The notes: generated from the sequence alone by a model not told the origin. Numbered from the stretch's first letter, positions 53,805 to 62,445 are shown. The stretch is DNA of 64,000 nucleotides from Opitutia bacterium (GCA_016190985.1 JACPPI010000002.1:1-64000), one strand, 5' to 3'. Translations and numbers: made by a program.

Positions 53805-55151
53805 TCAGTGTTTGGCTCCCTTGAGGTCGGTGCGGTGGCGGATGTGCCACATCAGCGCGGCGCCGATGAAGCCGAATGGAACCATGAAGTAGAAATAGTA
53901 GCCCCAGTTGCGGTCGATCAGCGCGCCGAGCAGCGCGCCGGCGAGGGCGCCGCCGAGATATTGGAAGGCGTCGATCAGGCCGTGGGCGAAGCCGGCCATC
54001 TTGCGTCCGCCGATGTCCATGGACGCGGCCGGGCCCATGATCGAGTGCGTGGCGTTGGCCGTGAAGGACAGCGCCACGAAGAAGGCGATGGTGGCGTTGA
54101 CGGTGTGGACCTGCGCCGCCAGCAGCGCCACGCAGGCCTCGGCGGCGTAGAGGATGCAGGCCACCGGCGCGCGGCGGCCGTGGAAAATCACGTCGGAGGC
54201 CCAGCCCGAGATGACCGAGCCGAGCGAGGCGACAAAGGGAATGAGGAAGCCGAGCCATTTGAGCTGGGGCGAGTTGAGCGCGATGTGATGCACCTCCTGC
54301 ATGTAGCGCGGGAACCACTGGTCGATGCCCTGCCGCACGGCGCCGGTGCAGGCGTAGGCGCAGGCAAAGAACCAGATGTTGGGGTTGGTGAGGATTTTCT
54401 TCATCACCACGAACACCTCGGTGCGCACGTCGAGGTCCTGGTGGTCGGCCTCGTGCTTGTGCACGCCGTGGAAGCCCGCCTCCTCCGGGGTGTCCTTGAC
54501 GAAGAAATAAAAGCAGACCGCGACCAGGCTGGCGAAACCGGCGGGGATCCAGAACAGCCAGCGCCAGTGCAGCGCGGGCACCGACCACATGCCGAGGAAC
54601 ACGAAGCCGGCGAGGAAGGCCGGGCCGAAGTTGAAGATGCCGAAACGCCCGAGGTTGATCATGAACCCGAAGATGCCGGCGAAGGTGCCGCGCTCCTTCT
54701 GGCTGAACCACGCCGCGTTGATCTTCACGAAGCCCGACCCGCCGAACGACTGGAAGTAGCCGTCGATGCTGCGCAGCACGATGAACAGCCCGAGAATGCC
54801 CCAGAACGACGCCGCGCCGAACGCGAGGTTCATCATGACCGTGCCGGTGGCGCCGATCAGCATGGCGCGCTTGCCGCCGAACTTGTCAACCAGCAGGCCG
54901 TTGAGCACCTGGCCGACGGCGTAGGCCAGCAGCGCCGAGGTGATGATCGCCCCCATCTGCGACTTGCTGAAACCGAACTCGTCGCTCATCGACTTGTTCA
55001 CCAGCGAGAGGTTGTAGCGGCACAGGTAGTAGCTCGTATACATGAGGCCGATCGTGCCCCAGTTCAACCCGCGCCGCGCCCGGTAGCCCTCGGGCAGCCG
55101 GGGCCGTGCGGCCGGGCTGTCGAGGGGGGCGGTGCTGTGTGCCATGCGCAT
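53805..55151 (-). CDS. organophosphate:phosphate antiporter (GlpT/UhpT-type MFS transporter)
   Basis: A 448-residue twelve-helix protein; ATGs at 55151 and 55145 are both possible. OPA-family features are the N-terminal GLMYTSYYLCRYNLSLVNKS, the motif GLLVDKFGGKRAMLIG after helix 2, and FIVLRSIDGYFQSFGGSGFV in the N-terminal half. The members exchange glycerol-3-phosphate, hexose-phosphates or phosphoglycerates for phosphate. The divergent neighbour is pyruvate kinase, which would fit uptake of phosphoglycerate- or glycerol-phosphate-type substrates. The substrate is not determinable. The same frame continues upstream past the start as an antisense shadow of pyk. Confidence 0.88.
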   Translation of the reverse strand: MRMAHSTAPLDSPAARPRLPEGYRARRGLNWGTIGLMYTSYYLCRYNLSLVNKSMSDEFGFSKSQMGAIITSALLAYAVGQVLNGLLVDKFGGKRAMLIGATGTVMMNLAFGAASFWGILGLFIVLRSIDGYFQSFGGSGFVKINAAWFSQKERGTFAGIFGFMINLGRFGIFNFGPAFLAGFVFLGMWSVPALHWRWLFWIPAGFASLVAVCFYFFVKDTPEEAGFHGVHKHEADHQDLDVRTEVFVVMKKILTNPNIWFFACAYACTGAVRQGIDQWFPRYMQEVHHIALNSPQLKWLGFLIPFVASLGSVISGWASDVIFHGRRAPVACILYAAEACVALLAAQVHTVNATIAFFVALSFTANATHSIMGPAASMDIGGRKMAGFAHGLIDAFQYLGGALAGALLGALIDRNWGYYFYFMVPFGFIGAALMWHIRHRTDLKGAKH

Positions 55152-55268
55152 GGATTGCCGGGAAAAAGCGCGCGGTGCACGCACAATTTGTCCGGGCGGG
55201 GAAAAACCTTCCGGCCGCGCCCGCCGGTTTTGTTTTGCGCATGGCCGGGCAGCTGTTTCCTTGCGCCC

Positions 55269-56696
55269 ATGCCGCAACTCATGCGCCGGACCAAGATCAT
55301 CGCGACCCTCGGGCCCGCCACCGAGAGCGAGGAGATGCTCGTCAAGCTCATCCGGGCCGGCGTCGACGTCGTCCGCCTCAACATGGCGCACGCCAGGCAC
55401 GAGTGGACCCGCATGATCATCCGCCGCATCCGCGCCGCCTCGAAGACGGCCGACCGCGAGGTCGCGGTCATGATGGACATCAAGGGCCCCGAGATCCGCA
55501 CCGGCGACCTGGAGGTGCCGATCGAGCTGAAGGCCGGCGAGATCTTCGACTTCACCGTCAAGCCCGGCGCCGACCGGCCCGGCGGCGAGGAGATCCGCTC
55601 GGTCGACGTCAACTACCGCGACCTCGTCAACGACATCAAGGTCGGCGACACCGTGCTGGTGGACAGCGGCCTCATCCGCCTCGAGGTGCTGTCGAAGGAC
55701 CAGGCGCACATCCGCTGCCGCGTGCTCACGCCGGGCCAGCTCACGTCGCGCCGGCACATCAACCTGCCGGGCGTGAAGGTCAACCTCCCCTCCTTCACCG
55801 CGAAGGACCGGGGCGACACGCTGGTCGGCATCGAGGAGGGCGTGGACTTCATCGCCCTGTCGTTTGTCCGCGAGGCCGACGACATCGAGCTGTTGCGCCT
55901 GTTTCTCAAGGAGCGGAAATCCCGCGCCCGCATCGTCGCCAAGATCGAGGACCAGTCCGCCATCGACAATCTCGACGACATCATCCGCGCGACCGACGTG
56001 CTCATGATCGCCCGCGGCGACCTGGGCATCGAGGTGCCGCTGCGCGAACTGCCGGTCATCCAGCGCCGCGCCGTGCGCACCTGCCTCGCCATCGGCCGCC
56101 CCGTCATCATCGCCACGCACATGCTCGAGTCGATGATCAGCCAGCCCATGCCCAGCCGGGCCGAGATCACCGACGTGGCCAACGCCGTCTACGAGCAGGC
56201 CGACTGCGTGATGCTGTCCGGCGAGACCACCGTGGGCAAATACCCGCTGGAGTGCGTGCAGGTGCTCGACTCGATCGCCCGCCGCATCGAGGAGGAGCTG
56301 GCGGCGGATTTTCCCGAGCCCGCCGTGTTCATCCAGGAGCGCATGAAGGTCTTCCGCGCCGCCGTGGTGCTGGCCAACGAGTTTCCCCGCTCGCTGCTCC
56401 TCGTGTTCACGCGCCACGGCACCAACGCCGCCGGCATCTCCGCGCACCGGCCGCCGCGCGCGCCCATCCTCGCCGTCACCGACTCGCTCGAGACCCTGCG
56501 CCACCTGAAGATGGTGCGCTCGGTCGAGCCCTTCCTGCTCGCGCCCTTCGGCGACCCCGAGGCCACCATCGAGCGCGCCACCGCCTCGCTGCTCAAGCTC
56601 GGCCGCATCTCGCCCGGCGACAAGCTCATCATCGTCTCCGACGTGCAGGCCAAGGATCGCCGCATTGACAGCATCCAGCTCCGCAGCGTGGAATGA
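55269..56696 (+). CDS. pyk: pyruvate kinase
   Basis: A 475-residue enzyme of normal bacterial length. Signature regions in order: RRTKIIATLGPATE, VVRLNMAHA, MMDIKGPEIRTG, DFIALSFVREADDI, the catalytic ARIVAKIEDQ with its Lys, ARGDLGIEVPL and MLSGETTVGKYP, then a C-terminal domain. It produces pyruvate and ATP from PEP and ADP in glycolysis. Ala in place of the usual Ser/Phe in LNMAHA (commonly NFSHG) is a variation shared by some bacterial groups. Seven bases separate its stop from the next gene. Confidence 0.96.
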   Translation: MPQLMRRTKIIATLGPATESEEMLVKLIRAGVDVVRLNMAHARHEWTRMIIRRIRAASKTADREVAVMMDIKGPEIRTGDLEVPIELKAGEIFDFTVKPGADRPGGEEIRSVDVNYRDLVNDIKVGDTVLVDSGLIRLEVLSKDQAHIRCRVLTPGQLTSRRHINLPGVKVNLPSFTAKDRGDTLVGIEEGVDFIALSFVREADDIELLRLFLKERKSRARIVAKIEDQSAIDNLDDIIRATDVLMIARGDLGIEVPLRELPVIQRRAVRTCLAIGRPVIIATHMLESMISQPMPSRAEITDVANAVYEQADCVMLSGETTVGKYPLECVQVLDSIARRIEEELAADFPEPAVFIQERMKVFRAAVVLANEFPRSLLLVFTRHGTNAAGISAHRPPRAPILAVTDSLETLRHLKMVRSVEPFLLAPFGDPEATIERATASLLKLGRISPGDKLIIVSDVQAKDRRIDSIQLRSVE

Positions 56697-56703
56697 CGGA
56701 TTC

Positions 56704-57417
56704 ATGAAACTCCCCGCCCTGCTGCGGGCGGTGCTGGCGCTCGCCGCCGCCGCCGGCGCCCCGGCCGCCGAACCCGCGCCCGCCCCCGGATTTTTCAACG
56801 CCGCCGCCTTTGACTGGCGGCCCGTGCTCGCGCCGCCGCCGGCGCCGGACTCCATCGCCGCCCAGGGCGAGCGCGAACTCGCCGCCGCGCTCGACGCCGC
56901 GCGCACCCCGGAGCAGGCGGCGCTGGCCAAGCGTTACGAGAAGTTTGATGAATTCTCCCTGATGGCCCCGGTGTTGGGCGAGTGGTGCACGGCGCAAAAC
57001 CTCCCGCGCACGCACGCGATCTTCCAGCAGGTCTACCGCGAGACCCGGCCGGCCGTCGATGCGCCCAAGGCCGCCTGGAACCGCCCGCGTCCCTACATGG
57101 ACAACCCGGCGCTGCACCCGGCGGTGGAGAAACCCGCCAATGCGTCGTATCCCAGCGGCCATGGCTACACCTCCTCCTTTTATGCCGCCGTGCTGACCGC
57201 CGCCTTTCCCGAGCATGCCGCGGAGTGGGACAAGCAGGCGGCGCTCGTCCGTTGGAGCCGCGTGGTCGGCGGCGCGCACTACCCGAGCGATGTCGTCGCC
57301 GGGAAAATCCTCGGCGAAGCCGTCGCCCGCGAGCTGCTCCGGTCGCCCAAGCTGCAGCAGGCCATCGCGGAGATCCGCGCCGAGGCCGCGCCGTTCCTGC
57401 GGAAAAAGGCCGCCTGA
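56704..57417 (+). CDS. secreted PAP2-family (class A-type) acid phosphatase
   Basis: A 237-residue protein with a signal peptide (LPALLRAVLALAAAAGAPAA). The three phosphatase motifs are present: KAAWNRPRPY (KxxxxxxRP), YPSGHGYTSSF (PSGH) and SRVVGGAHYPSDVVAG (SRxxxxxHxxxD). The start at 56704 follows the pyk stop closely, and an earlier in-frame codon would overlap pyk. It should release phosphate from organic phosphates in the periplasm, which suits the neighbouring phosphate-ester antiporter. Confidence 0.9.
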   Translation: MKLPALLRAVLALAAAAGAPAAEPAPAPGFFNAAAFDWRPVLAPPPAPDSIAAQGERELAAALDAARTPEQAALAKRYEKFDEFSLMAPVLGEWCTAQNLPRTHAIFQQVYRETRPAVDAPKAAWNRPRPYMDNPALHPAVEKPANASYPSGHGYTSSFYAAVLTAAFPEHAAEWDKQAALVRWSRVVGGAHYPSDVVAGKILGEAVARELLRSPKLQQAIAEIRAEAAPFLRKKAA

Positions 57418-57441
57418 GGCCCCTTGGTCCGGCGGGCCGGC

Positions 57442-58023
57442 TCAGTCGGCCGGCGCCAGCGCAAGTTTCAGCCGTTGCCGGGCGCGATAGAGGCGGTTTT
57501 CCACGGCCTTCGGCGTGCAGCCGAGCGCCGCGGCAATGTCGGCCATCGATTGCCCTTCATATTCGAAAAGCACGAGGGTTGCGCGCAAATCGAGCGGCAG
57601 GGCGGCCACCGCCTTCTGCACGGCGCCGATCCGTTCGCGCCGCGCCGCCTCGTGCGAGGCGGACGCACCGGCCGGCGACTCGTCGGTCGCATCGCCACCT
57701 GTCCCGATCCAGGCCTCGAGCGAGAGCGCCGGCCGGCGCCGCCACCAGCGGAGCCGGTTTTTGGCCTGGTTGGCCGCGATGGAAAAACACCACGTTGAAA
57801 ATTTCGCCCCCGGGCGGTAGGTCGCGCGCTTGGTGAAAACCCGGACAAACACCTCCTGGGCGAGATCCTCCGCCTCCGCCGTGTTGCCCACGACGCGGAA
57901 AACAAAACGCTTCACCGGCCCCTCCCAGCGCCGCATGAGCGGCGCCAAGGCGGCCGCCTCGCCGCCCTGCAGACGGCACATCAGCTTCTCATCGCTTGGA
58001 CCGGCGCCCGGATCGACTTCCAT
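57442..58023 (-). CDS. ECF sigma factor, CnrH-like
   Basis: A 193-residue sigma-70 family protein. Region 2 covers about 25-95 (FVFRVVGNTAEAEDLAQEVF, FSTWCFSIAANQAKNRL) and region 4 about 130-185 (ALPLDLRATLVLFEYEGQSM, AIENRLYRAR-like helix at VENRLYRARQRL). It is the last gene of a tight trio: a small membrane protein, a metal-sensor-like protein and this sigma factor, in the order cnrY-cnrX-cnrH of the Cupriavidus cobalt/nickel system. The periplasmic sensor should control release of this sigma factor. Its targets are probably the genes on the other side at 58.9-64 kb. Confidence 0.88.
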   Translation of the reverse strand: MEVDPGAGPSDEKLMCRLQGGEAAALAPLMRRWEGPVKRFVFRVVGNTAEAEDLAQEVFVRVFTKRATYRPGAKFSTWCFSIAANQAKNRLRWWRRRPALSLEAWIGTGGDATDESPAGASASHEAARRERIGAVQKAVAALPLDLRATLVLFEYEGQSMADIAAALGCTPKAVENRLYRARQRLKLALAPAD

Positions 58024-58027
58024 GAGC

Positions 58028-58504
58028 TCAACGAAGGTGGTTCAGCTGCAGGTCGGGGGCGATCTGGTGGTCGAAGTCGGCAATCTTCGGCAGCACGAGG
58101 GCGAGATAGCGCCGGCCCTCCGCCGGCGCCATCAAACCGGCGACCTGCCGGACATGGTTCGTGATGGCGGTCTCGCAGACGATGCGCACGGCCTGCAGCT
58201 TGCCGTCCGCCGCGGCCAAGGCGGCCAGATCGCCGCGGGCGGCCGCGAGGGCATTGCGCGCCTTGGTGGCATCCTGAATCATCCGGCAATGCTGGTCGCA
58301 AGCGCCCGCATAGGCTTCGTGCAACTGCCGGATGGCGGCAAACTGCGCGTCGGTGAGGTGAAAGTCGGTGCGCAGCCACAGCATCGCGTCGCCTTTGGCG
58401 GCCGCGGCGTGCAACAGGGGGTCGGAACTCATCCGGAAACAGACGAACCCGATCACCGCCGCGGCCAAGGCGAGGACGGCCAGGGTGCCCAGCAGGTATC
58501 TCAT
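58028..58504 (-). CDS. periplasmic metal-sensor-like protein, CnrX/CpxP type
   Basis: A 158-residue protein with an N-terminal membrane anchor (GTLAVLALAAAVIGFVCF) and a helical periplasmic domain. The helix-hairpin motif DFHLTDAQFAAIRQLHEAY followed by CDQHCRMI matches the heavy-metal resistance (CnrX/CzcE/Spy-like) family, with His and Cys positioned as possible metal ligands. It overlaps the preceding gene by four bases and precedes the sigma factor by four, so the three are translated together. The metal is unknown. Confidence 0.7.
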   Translation of the reverse strand: MRYLLGTLAVLALAAAVIGFVCFRMSSDPLLHAAAAKGDAMLWLRTDFHLTDAQFAAIRQLHEAYAGACDQHCRMIQDATKARNALAAARGDLAALAAADGKLQAVRIVCETAITNHVRQVAGLMAPAEGRRYLALVLPKIADFDHQIAPDLQLNHLR

Positions 58505-58803
58505 GGCTTGAGCAAGGCCTGAACCCGCGGGTCAAGGTCCACCAGGTAGGCGACCACGATGGTTTCGCGATCGGCCTGCACGCGGGCCCGCGCCAAGGCG
58601 CTGCCGGTGTAACCGGCGGCGCTCAACGCCAGCACCGCGACGAGCGACCAGGCGGCGGGGTGGGCCCGCAGATAGGCCGGCCAGGTCGCCCTGGCCCGGT
58701 GATCGATGCGCTGCCAGACCCGGTTGCGGAAACCCGGATCGGCGGGCACGGCCACCCGCCAGCTGCGCAGGCTCTCGGCGAGGGAATCAGGGGGATGGTT
58801 CAT
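58501..58803 (-). CDS. small membrane protein, likely anti-sigma factor (CnrY-like)
   Basis: A 100-residue protein from the ATG at 58803; 58809 is the alternative. A short cytoplasmic N-terminus (DSLAESLRSWRVAVPADPG) is followed by one membrane helix (AAWSLVAVLALSAAGYTG) and a short periplasmic tail ending LVDLDPRVQALLKP. Size and layout fit CnrY-type anti-sigma factors, which hold the sigma factor at the membrane. The gene overlaps the CnrX-like gene (ATGA), which overlaps the sigma gene region in turn. Function is from operon position. Confidence 0.65.
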   Translation of the reverse strand: MNHPPDSLAESLRSWRVAVPADPGFRNRVWQRIDHRARATWPAYLRAHPAAWSLVAVLALSAAGYTGSALARARVQADRETIVVAYLVDLDPRVQALLKP

Positions 58804-58952
58804 AGGCATGGCAGGAGATATACACCGGCCGCGCCGAAAACCCTCAGGAGCGCGGCCGAGATGGATTTCCTGAGGGGTTTCCGGCCCGGCGGTGTATGAC
58901 TGGATGACAACCGCCCAGCCTGTGCGGTCCACAAACCAAACTCACTATCGCG

Positions 58953-59093
58953 ATGAAAGCCAGCAAACTTCTCCTCGCCGCCGCCATCTTCACCAGCCTG
59001 GCCTCGTTCAGCTCCGCCGGTCCCGCTCCGCCCTGTCCCGGGACACCCACGAAGAAAGCAAAGATCCCCCCGGCAAGCCCCCGAGACCTGTGA
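58953..59093 (+). CDS. small secreted peptide
   Basis: A 46-codon frame with a clear signal peptide (KLLLAAAIFTSLASFSSAG) and a short mature part containing one Cys and several Pro/Lys. It is divergent from the sigma operon and directly downstream of the shared intergenic region. A second frame downstream reads Cys-rich sequence (ETCDKTPCKPVRAPCNP), so the original gene may have been longer and lost its phase near 59060. No family recognised. Confidence 0.4.
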   Translation: MKASKLLLAAAIFTSLASFSSAGPAPPCPGTPTKKAKIPPASPRDL

Positions 59094-59385
59094 CAAGACT
59101 CCCTGCAAACCCGTTCGCGCCCCATGCAATCCACGCTCAATCCCGTTCCGCCGACCAGGCCGAAGCCGGCTTCGGGGCCGCGGCCCCATTGCGAAGGAAA
59201 GCATTTGAGGGCCAAGGCCCCTCTGGACGTATAAACATAAAACACCGCCTGCTTCTTATGACCACGGATTCCGACACCCCGCTTTTGTCCGCTCTCCCGA
59301 AGCCCGCGAAGTTTCGCCACCACCGGGAAGCGGCCGAAAAAGCGGCCGGCCGGCCGCTGCGGGCGCACCCATTTTCCCTCCAACC
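59094..59385. other. non-coding gap between small secreted proteins
   Basis: No convincing gene in this 292-base stretch. It holds the Cys-rich out-of-phase remnant noted above, a half-copy of repeat family A (TGACCACGGATTCC near 59260) and, at 59337-59358, a GC-rich palindromic tract (GCGGCCGGCCGGCCGC-like). Confidence 0.4.
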
Positions 59386-59820
59386 ATGAAAACCCACCAT
59401 ATCCTCATTGTCGCCGCGCTCTCATTGCTCGGCGCCGCAACCGGCCTTCACGCCGCCGATGCCATGCCCGGCCATGCGCACGCGTCCGCGCTGACGGACG
59501 CCCAGAAGCAATTCCTCTCCGGCTACGAGGCCGTCCGCGCCGCGCTCGCCGCCGACGACCTCGCCGCCGCCAAGACCGCCGCCGCCGCCCTCGCCGGTTC
59601 CCCGGCGGCAGCCGCGCTGACGAAGGCCCAGTCGCTTGATGCGGCCCGCGGCTCGTTCAAGAAACTGAGCAGCCAAGCCGTGCAGCTCGCCAACGGGCAA
59701 AGGGGATACCACGTCGCCTACTGCCCGATGGCGGACAGCGACTGGGTGCAGACCACAAAAACAATCGGCAATCCCTACCTTGGGCGGCAGATGTCCGCCT
59801 GCGGCGACATCAAGAACTGA
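59386..59820 (+). CDS. DUF3347-type periplasmic metal-binding protein
   Basis: A 144-residue protein with a signal peptide ending near GLHAAD. A His-rich start of the mature protein (MPGHAHAS) precedes a helical domain (GYEAVRAALAADDLAAAKTA) and the C-terminal YHVAYCPMADSDWVQ / NPYLGRQMSACGDIK, the hallmark of DUF3347. These proteins occur with copper or other metal efflux systems and resemble the metal-chaperone part of some CusB proteins. Neighbouring cnrYXH-like genes support a metal role. Confidence 0.8.
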   Translation: MKTHHILIVAALSLLGAATGLHAADAMPGHAHASALTDAQKQFLSGYEAVRAALAADDLAAAKTAAAALAGSPAAAALTKAQSLDAARGSFKKLSSQAVQLANGQRGYHVAYCPMADSDWVQTTKTIGNPYLGRQMSACGDIKN

Positions 59821-59838
59821 ACCCCGCAATATTTTCCC

Positions 59839-59988
59839 ATGAAATCCAAACTCATCCGTCTGCTTCCATTAATCTGCGCCGCGCTCGGCCTCGCTCTCCT
59901 CTCCGGTTGTGTGTCCGGACCCGGCGGAGGCGCCGGAGGGCACCGTCATTCCTCGATCAAAGCTCCGGGGCCCGGCACTGCCGGGTAA
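59839..59988 (+). CDS. small lipoprotein
   Basis: A 49-codon frame starting 18 bases after the DUF3347 stop. The leader IRLLPLICAALGLALLSGC has a lipobox (LSGC); the mature part is a 30-residue Gly/Pro/His peptide (HRHSS). The close spacing suggests cotranscription with the DUF3347 gene. No family recognised. Confidence 0.5.
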   Translation: MKSKLIRLLPLICAALGLALLSGCVSGPGGGAGGHRHSSIKAPGPGTAG

Positions 59989-60076
59989 ACCGCGTCCGCG
60001 CTTCGTTGCGGTGCCTTGCGGGCTGCCCGTCCGCTCGGGCGCCGCTGAGACCCACGCCAACCGACGAGCCCAGATC

Positions 60077-60448
60077 ATGAACACGAGAAGGCCAAACAGA
60101 AAACACCCGGCGGCACCCACCACGGCCACCGCCGCCCTTCCCCTCGGCCACGCCGAAGCGCCCCCTCCCCCCGATGATCCCGCCGAGCCCGTGCAAGCCA
60201 CCATCGGTTTTTCCCTCCGCCACGCCGAAGCGGCCGCCGTGTTTCTCGCCGGCTCGTTCAACGGTTGGAATCCCACGGCAACGCCGTTGGCGAAGATCCG
60301 GCCCGATACCTGGGAGATCGAGTTGGCCCTGCCGCCCGGTCGCCACGAATACCTCTTCGTCGTGGATGGCCGATGGCTGCTGGATCCTGGCGCCTGGGAT
60401 TACTGCCTGAACCCCCATGGCGGACTCAACGCGGTCGTGCAGGTGTGA
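60077..60448 (+). CDS. glycogen-binding (CBM48/AMPK-type) domain protein
   Basis: A 123-residue protein from the ATG at 60077. After a 40-residue Pro-rich lead, one CBM48-type domain covers residues 42-123: ATIGFSLRHAEAAAVFLAGS, FNGWNPTATPL, PPGRHEYLFVVDGRWLLDP and GGLNAVVQV, with the Trp residues that stack on alpha-glucans. There is no catalytic domain and no signal peptide. It could be a carbohydrate-sensing adaptor; its link to the flanking metal-type genes is unclear. Confidence 0.8.
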   Translation: MNTRRPNRKHPAAPTTATAALPLGHAEAPPPPDDPAEPVQATIGFSLRHAEAAAVFLAGSFNGWNPTATPLAKIRPDTWEIELALPPGRHEYLFVVDGRWLLDPGAWDYCLNPHGGLNAVVQV

Positions 60449-60496
60449 TCCGGCCGCCGGCACCTGTTCACTCCGCGCAGCCCGCCCGCTTCGTCC

Positions 60497-61468
60497 ATGC
60501 CAACTCCCCGCCCCGGCCCCATGCCCTTCACGCCCGCCGCGATCATGGCGGACTCGAAGCTGTTCCAGGACTACCGGCGGGCCTTTGCCCTGGCCTGCGG
60601 CCTGGTGCCGGAGTTGAGGCATCCCGATTCGAGCACGTGGAACGCCTGGTCCGCCAACCGCGTCAAGCCGTCTGGCGCGCGCCTGGCCGGCGGCCGCCGT
60701 TCCTGCGCGGCGCGCCTGTTCTTTCGACAAAGACCGGCGAACGCGGTGCAGCCTGCGGCGCCGGCCCCCGAATGCCACGCGGAGCGCGGCGAAACCGTCG
60801 TGCCCGTGCGCAACGGCCATCGCGTGATTGCACTGTTGCAGCTCGGCCAGGCGCCGTTGCGGGCGCCGGCGCGTGACGAGATGGGACGGGTGCTGCGGCT
60901 GACCGGTCTCGCGACCGGCCTGGCTGAGGCTGAACAGGCGGAGACTGCGCTCCGGCAGGCCCGCGACATTTCTCCCGCGCAATACGCCTCGCTGGTGCAG
61001 CTGCTCGAGATATTCTCCCGGCAGCTGGCGGACTGGTTTGCGCAGCACGCTCCGGCCGGGCGGGCGCCAGAGCCGCCCGCCCTGCTGCGGGCCAAGGAGT
61101 GGATCGAAGCGCACTATCACGAGCCTCTCACCCTGACCGAGGTGGCAAAGGTTGCGCAGATGAGTCCGTCGCATTTCTGCCGGAGTTTTCACGGCGCCAC
61201 GGGCTTGAAGTTTCGCGAGTTTCTCAGCCGCACGCGCCTCACTCGCGCCCGCCAGTTGCTGGCCGATCCGCGCAACGCCGTCGCGGAAACCGCCCTGGCG
61301 GCGGGCTTCCAGAGCCTTTCGCAATTCAACCGCACTTTCCGCCAACTGGCCGGCCAGTCCCCCTCGGAATACCGGGCCGCGTCCGTGCAGGCCGCGCCCC
61401 GCCAGGCCAAGGAGCGCCTCATGGCCGGGGTGAACCGCGCGGCGGGCGCCGGGCCGCACCCGGCTTGA
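60497..61468 (+). CDS. AraC-family regulator with PocR sensory domain
   Basis: A 323-residue regulator. Residues about 17-160 form a PocR-type ligand-binding domain (IMADSKLFQDYRRAFALACG, CHAERGETVVPVRNGHRVIA). Residues about 205-305 are a tandem AraC helix-turn-helix (EPLTLTEVAKVAQMSPSHFC, then AETALAAGFQSLSQFNRTFR). The usual Cys pair of PocR domains (near NxFCxxxR) is replaced by other residues around RRSCAARLFF, so ligand binding may differ. It probably regulates the genes on either side. Confidence 0.85.
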   Translation: MPTPRPGPMPFTPAAIMADSKLFQDYRRAFALACGLVPELRHPDSSTWNAWSANRVKPSGARLAGGRRSCAARLFFRQRPANAVQPAAPAPECHAERGETVVPVRNGHRVIALLQLGQAPLRAPARDEMGRVLRLTGLATGLAEAEQAETALRQARDISPAQYASLVQLLEIFSRQLADWFAQHAPAGRAPEPPALLRAKEWIEAHYHEPLTLTEVAKVAQMSPSHFCRSFHGATGLKFREFLSRTRLTRARQLLADPRNAVAETALAAGFQSLSQFNRTFRQLAGQSPSEYRAASVQAAPRQAKERLMAGVNRAAGAGPHPA

Positions 61469-61479
61469 ACGACGGCTTT

Positions 61480-61890
61480 ATGAATACCAACAACAATCTC
61501 CTGGCTTCACTCGGAGTTGGGTTCGTCCTGGGAGCCATTGCCATCGGCACGGTCGTGCTCGTGTGGAATCACGACCGCGAACCTGGCCGTTATGCGGTCT
61601 CTTCCGCCCCTGGGGCCAGCACGGCTCCCCCGGCGCCACCCGGCTTTGATCCGGCCGCGCTCTCGCGTCCCGCCCCCGCCGTGGCGGCCCGCGCCGATCC
61701 GGCCGTGACGCGCGTCGCCGCCCGCTTTGCCTGCTCCTGCGGCACCTGTGGCGAGAGGCGGCTGGACATCTGCAGTTGCGAAACCGCCCAGCAAGAGCGC
61801 GCCTTCATCCAGGAGCAGCTGCGCGACGGCCGCAGCGAGGCCGAGGCCGCCGAGGCGCTGCACAAAAAATATGGAGGCCTGAAATCATGA
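61480..61890 (+). CDS. membrane-anchored CcmH-like cysteine protein
   Basis: A 136-residue protein from the ATG at 61480. One N-terminal helix (LLASLGVGFVLGAIAIGTVV) and an Ala/Pro linker lead to a C-terminal domain FACSCGTCGERRLDICSCET followed by FIQEQLRDGRSEAEAAEALH. The latter matches the helical hairpin of CcmH/NrfF haem-lyase subunits, while the Cys cluster (CxCxxC...CxC) replaces the single CPxC pair and looks more like a metal site. It overlaps the next gene by four bases (ATGA). Confidence 0.65.
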   Translation: MNTNNNLLASLGVGFVLGAIAIGTVVLVWNHDREPGRYAVSSAPGASTAPPAPPGFDPAALSRPAPAVAARADPAVTRVAARFACSCGTCGERRLDICSCETAQQERAFIQEQLRDGRSEAEAAEALHKKYGGLKS

Positions 61891-62411
61891 CCTTTGGCCT
61901 GGCGCAACCGCCGGAGTATCTGCACGCGTTGCTCAACCACCTGCCCATCCTGGGCCTGGCGGTGGCGTTGCTCGCGCTGGGCAGCGCGCTGCTCTCAAAA
62001 CATCGCGCCGCCATCGCCGGCTCCCTGCTTCTGGTCGGCTTGCTCGCCGCCTCGGCCTGGCCGGTCATTGCCTCGGGTGCATCCGCCTACGACCGCATCC
62101 GCGTCATTTCGGACCCGGAGGGGGCGGCTTTGCTGAAACGCCACATGGTTTTGGCCGAGCGCTGGGCCTGGCTTTATTACGTCACCGCGGCCATCGCCCT
62201 GGCTGGCGCGATCCTCGCCTGGAAACGCCCGAAGTGGCAAAACGGGGCGGCCATCACCGTCGCCCTCTTCGCCGCCAGCGCTCTGGCCGGCGGCGCCGCG
62301 GCCGCGAAGCTGGGCGGCCAGGTGCGCCATGCCGAGTTTCGTCCCGGCTCGGCTCTGGTGCCGCACGACGTCCCGGCGGCGCACCACCTGCGGCACGACG
62401 CCCGGCATTGA
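61887..62411 (+). CDS. four-helix membrane protein of unknown function (DUF2231-like)
   Basis: A 174-residue protein from the ATG at 61887, translationally coupled to the CcmH-like gene. Four membrane helices (ILGLAVALLALGSALL, AGSLLLVGLLAASAWPVI, WLYYVTAAIALAGAILA, GAAITVALFAASALAGG) and His residues near both ends (EYLHALLNHLP, VPHDVPAAHHLRHDARH) resemble DUF2231-type proteins seen beside copper systems. The His-rich tail could bind metal. Confidence 0.65.
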   Translation: MTFGLAQPPEYLHALLNHLPILGLAVALLALGSALLSKHRAAIAGSLLLVGLLAASAWPVIASGASAYDRIRVISDPEGAALLKRHMVLAERWAWLYYVTAAIALAGAILAWKRPKWQNGAAITVALFAASALAGGAAAAKLGGQVRHAEFRPGSALVPHDVPAAHHLRHDARH

Positions 62412-62445
62412 CCTCACCCTGAGCGACCGACGAGGAGACACCGCC

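Noticed and set aside
53808-55268. A plus-strand frame that is continuous with pyruvate kinase and would add about 490 residues to it
   Set aside because: It is antisense to the MFS transporter and has no family character; pyruvate kinase is full length from 55269.
55152-56930. Minus-strand extension of the transporter frame by about 590 residues
   Set aside because: It is the antisense shadow of pyk; the transporter begins at 55151 or 55145 with the normal OPA N-terminus.
58892-59389. A 165-codon plus-strand frame over the small secreted peptide
   Set aside because: Composition is not protein-like, it has no leader, and it runs through a repeat half-copy; the 46-codon frame with a signal peptide is preferred.
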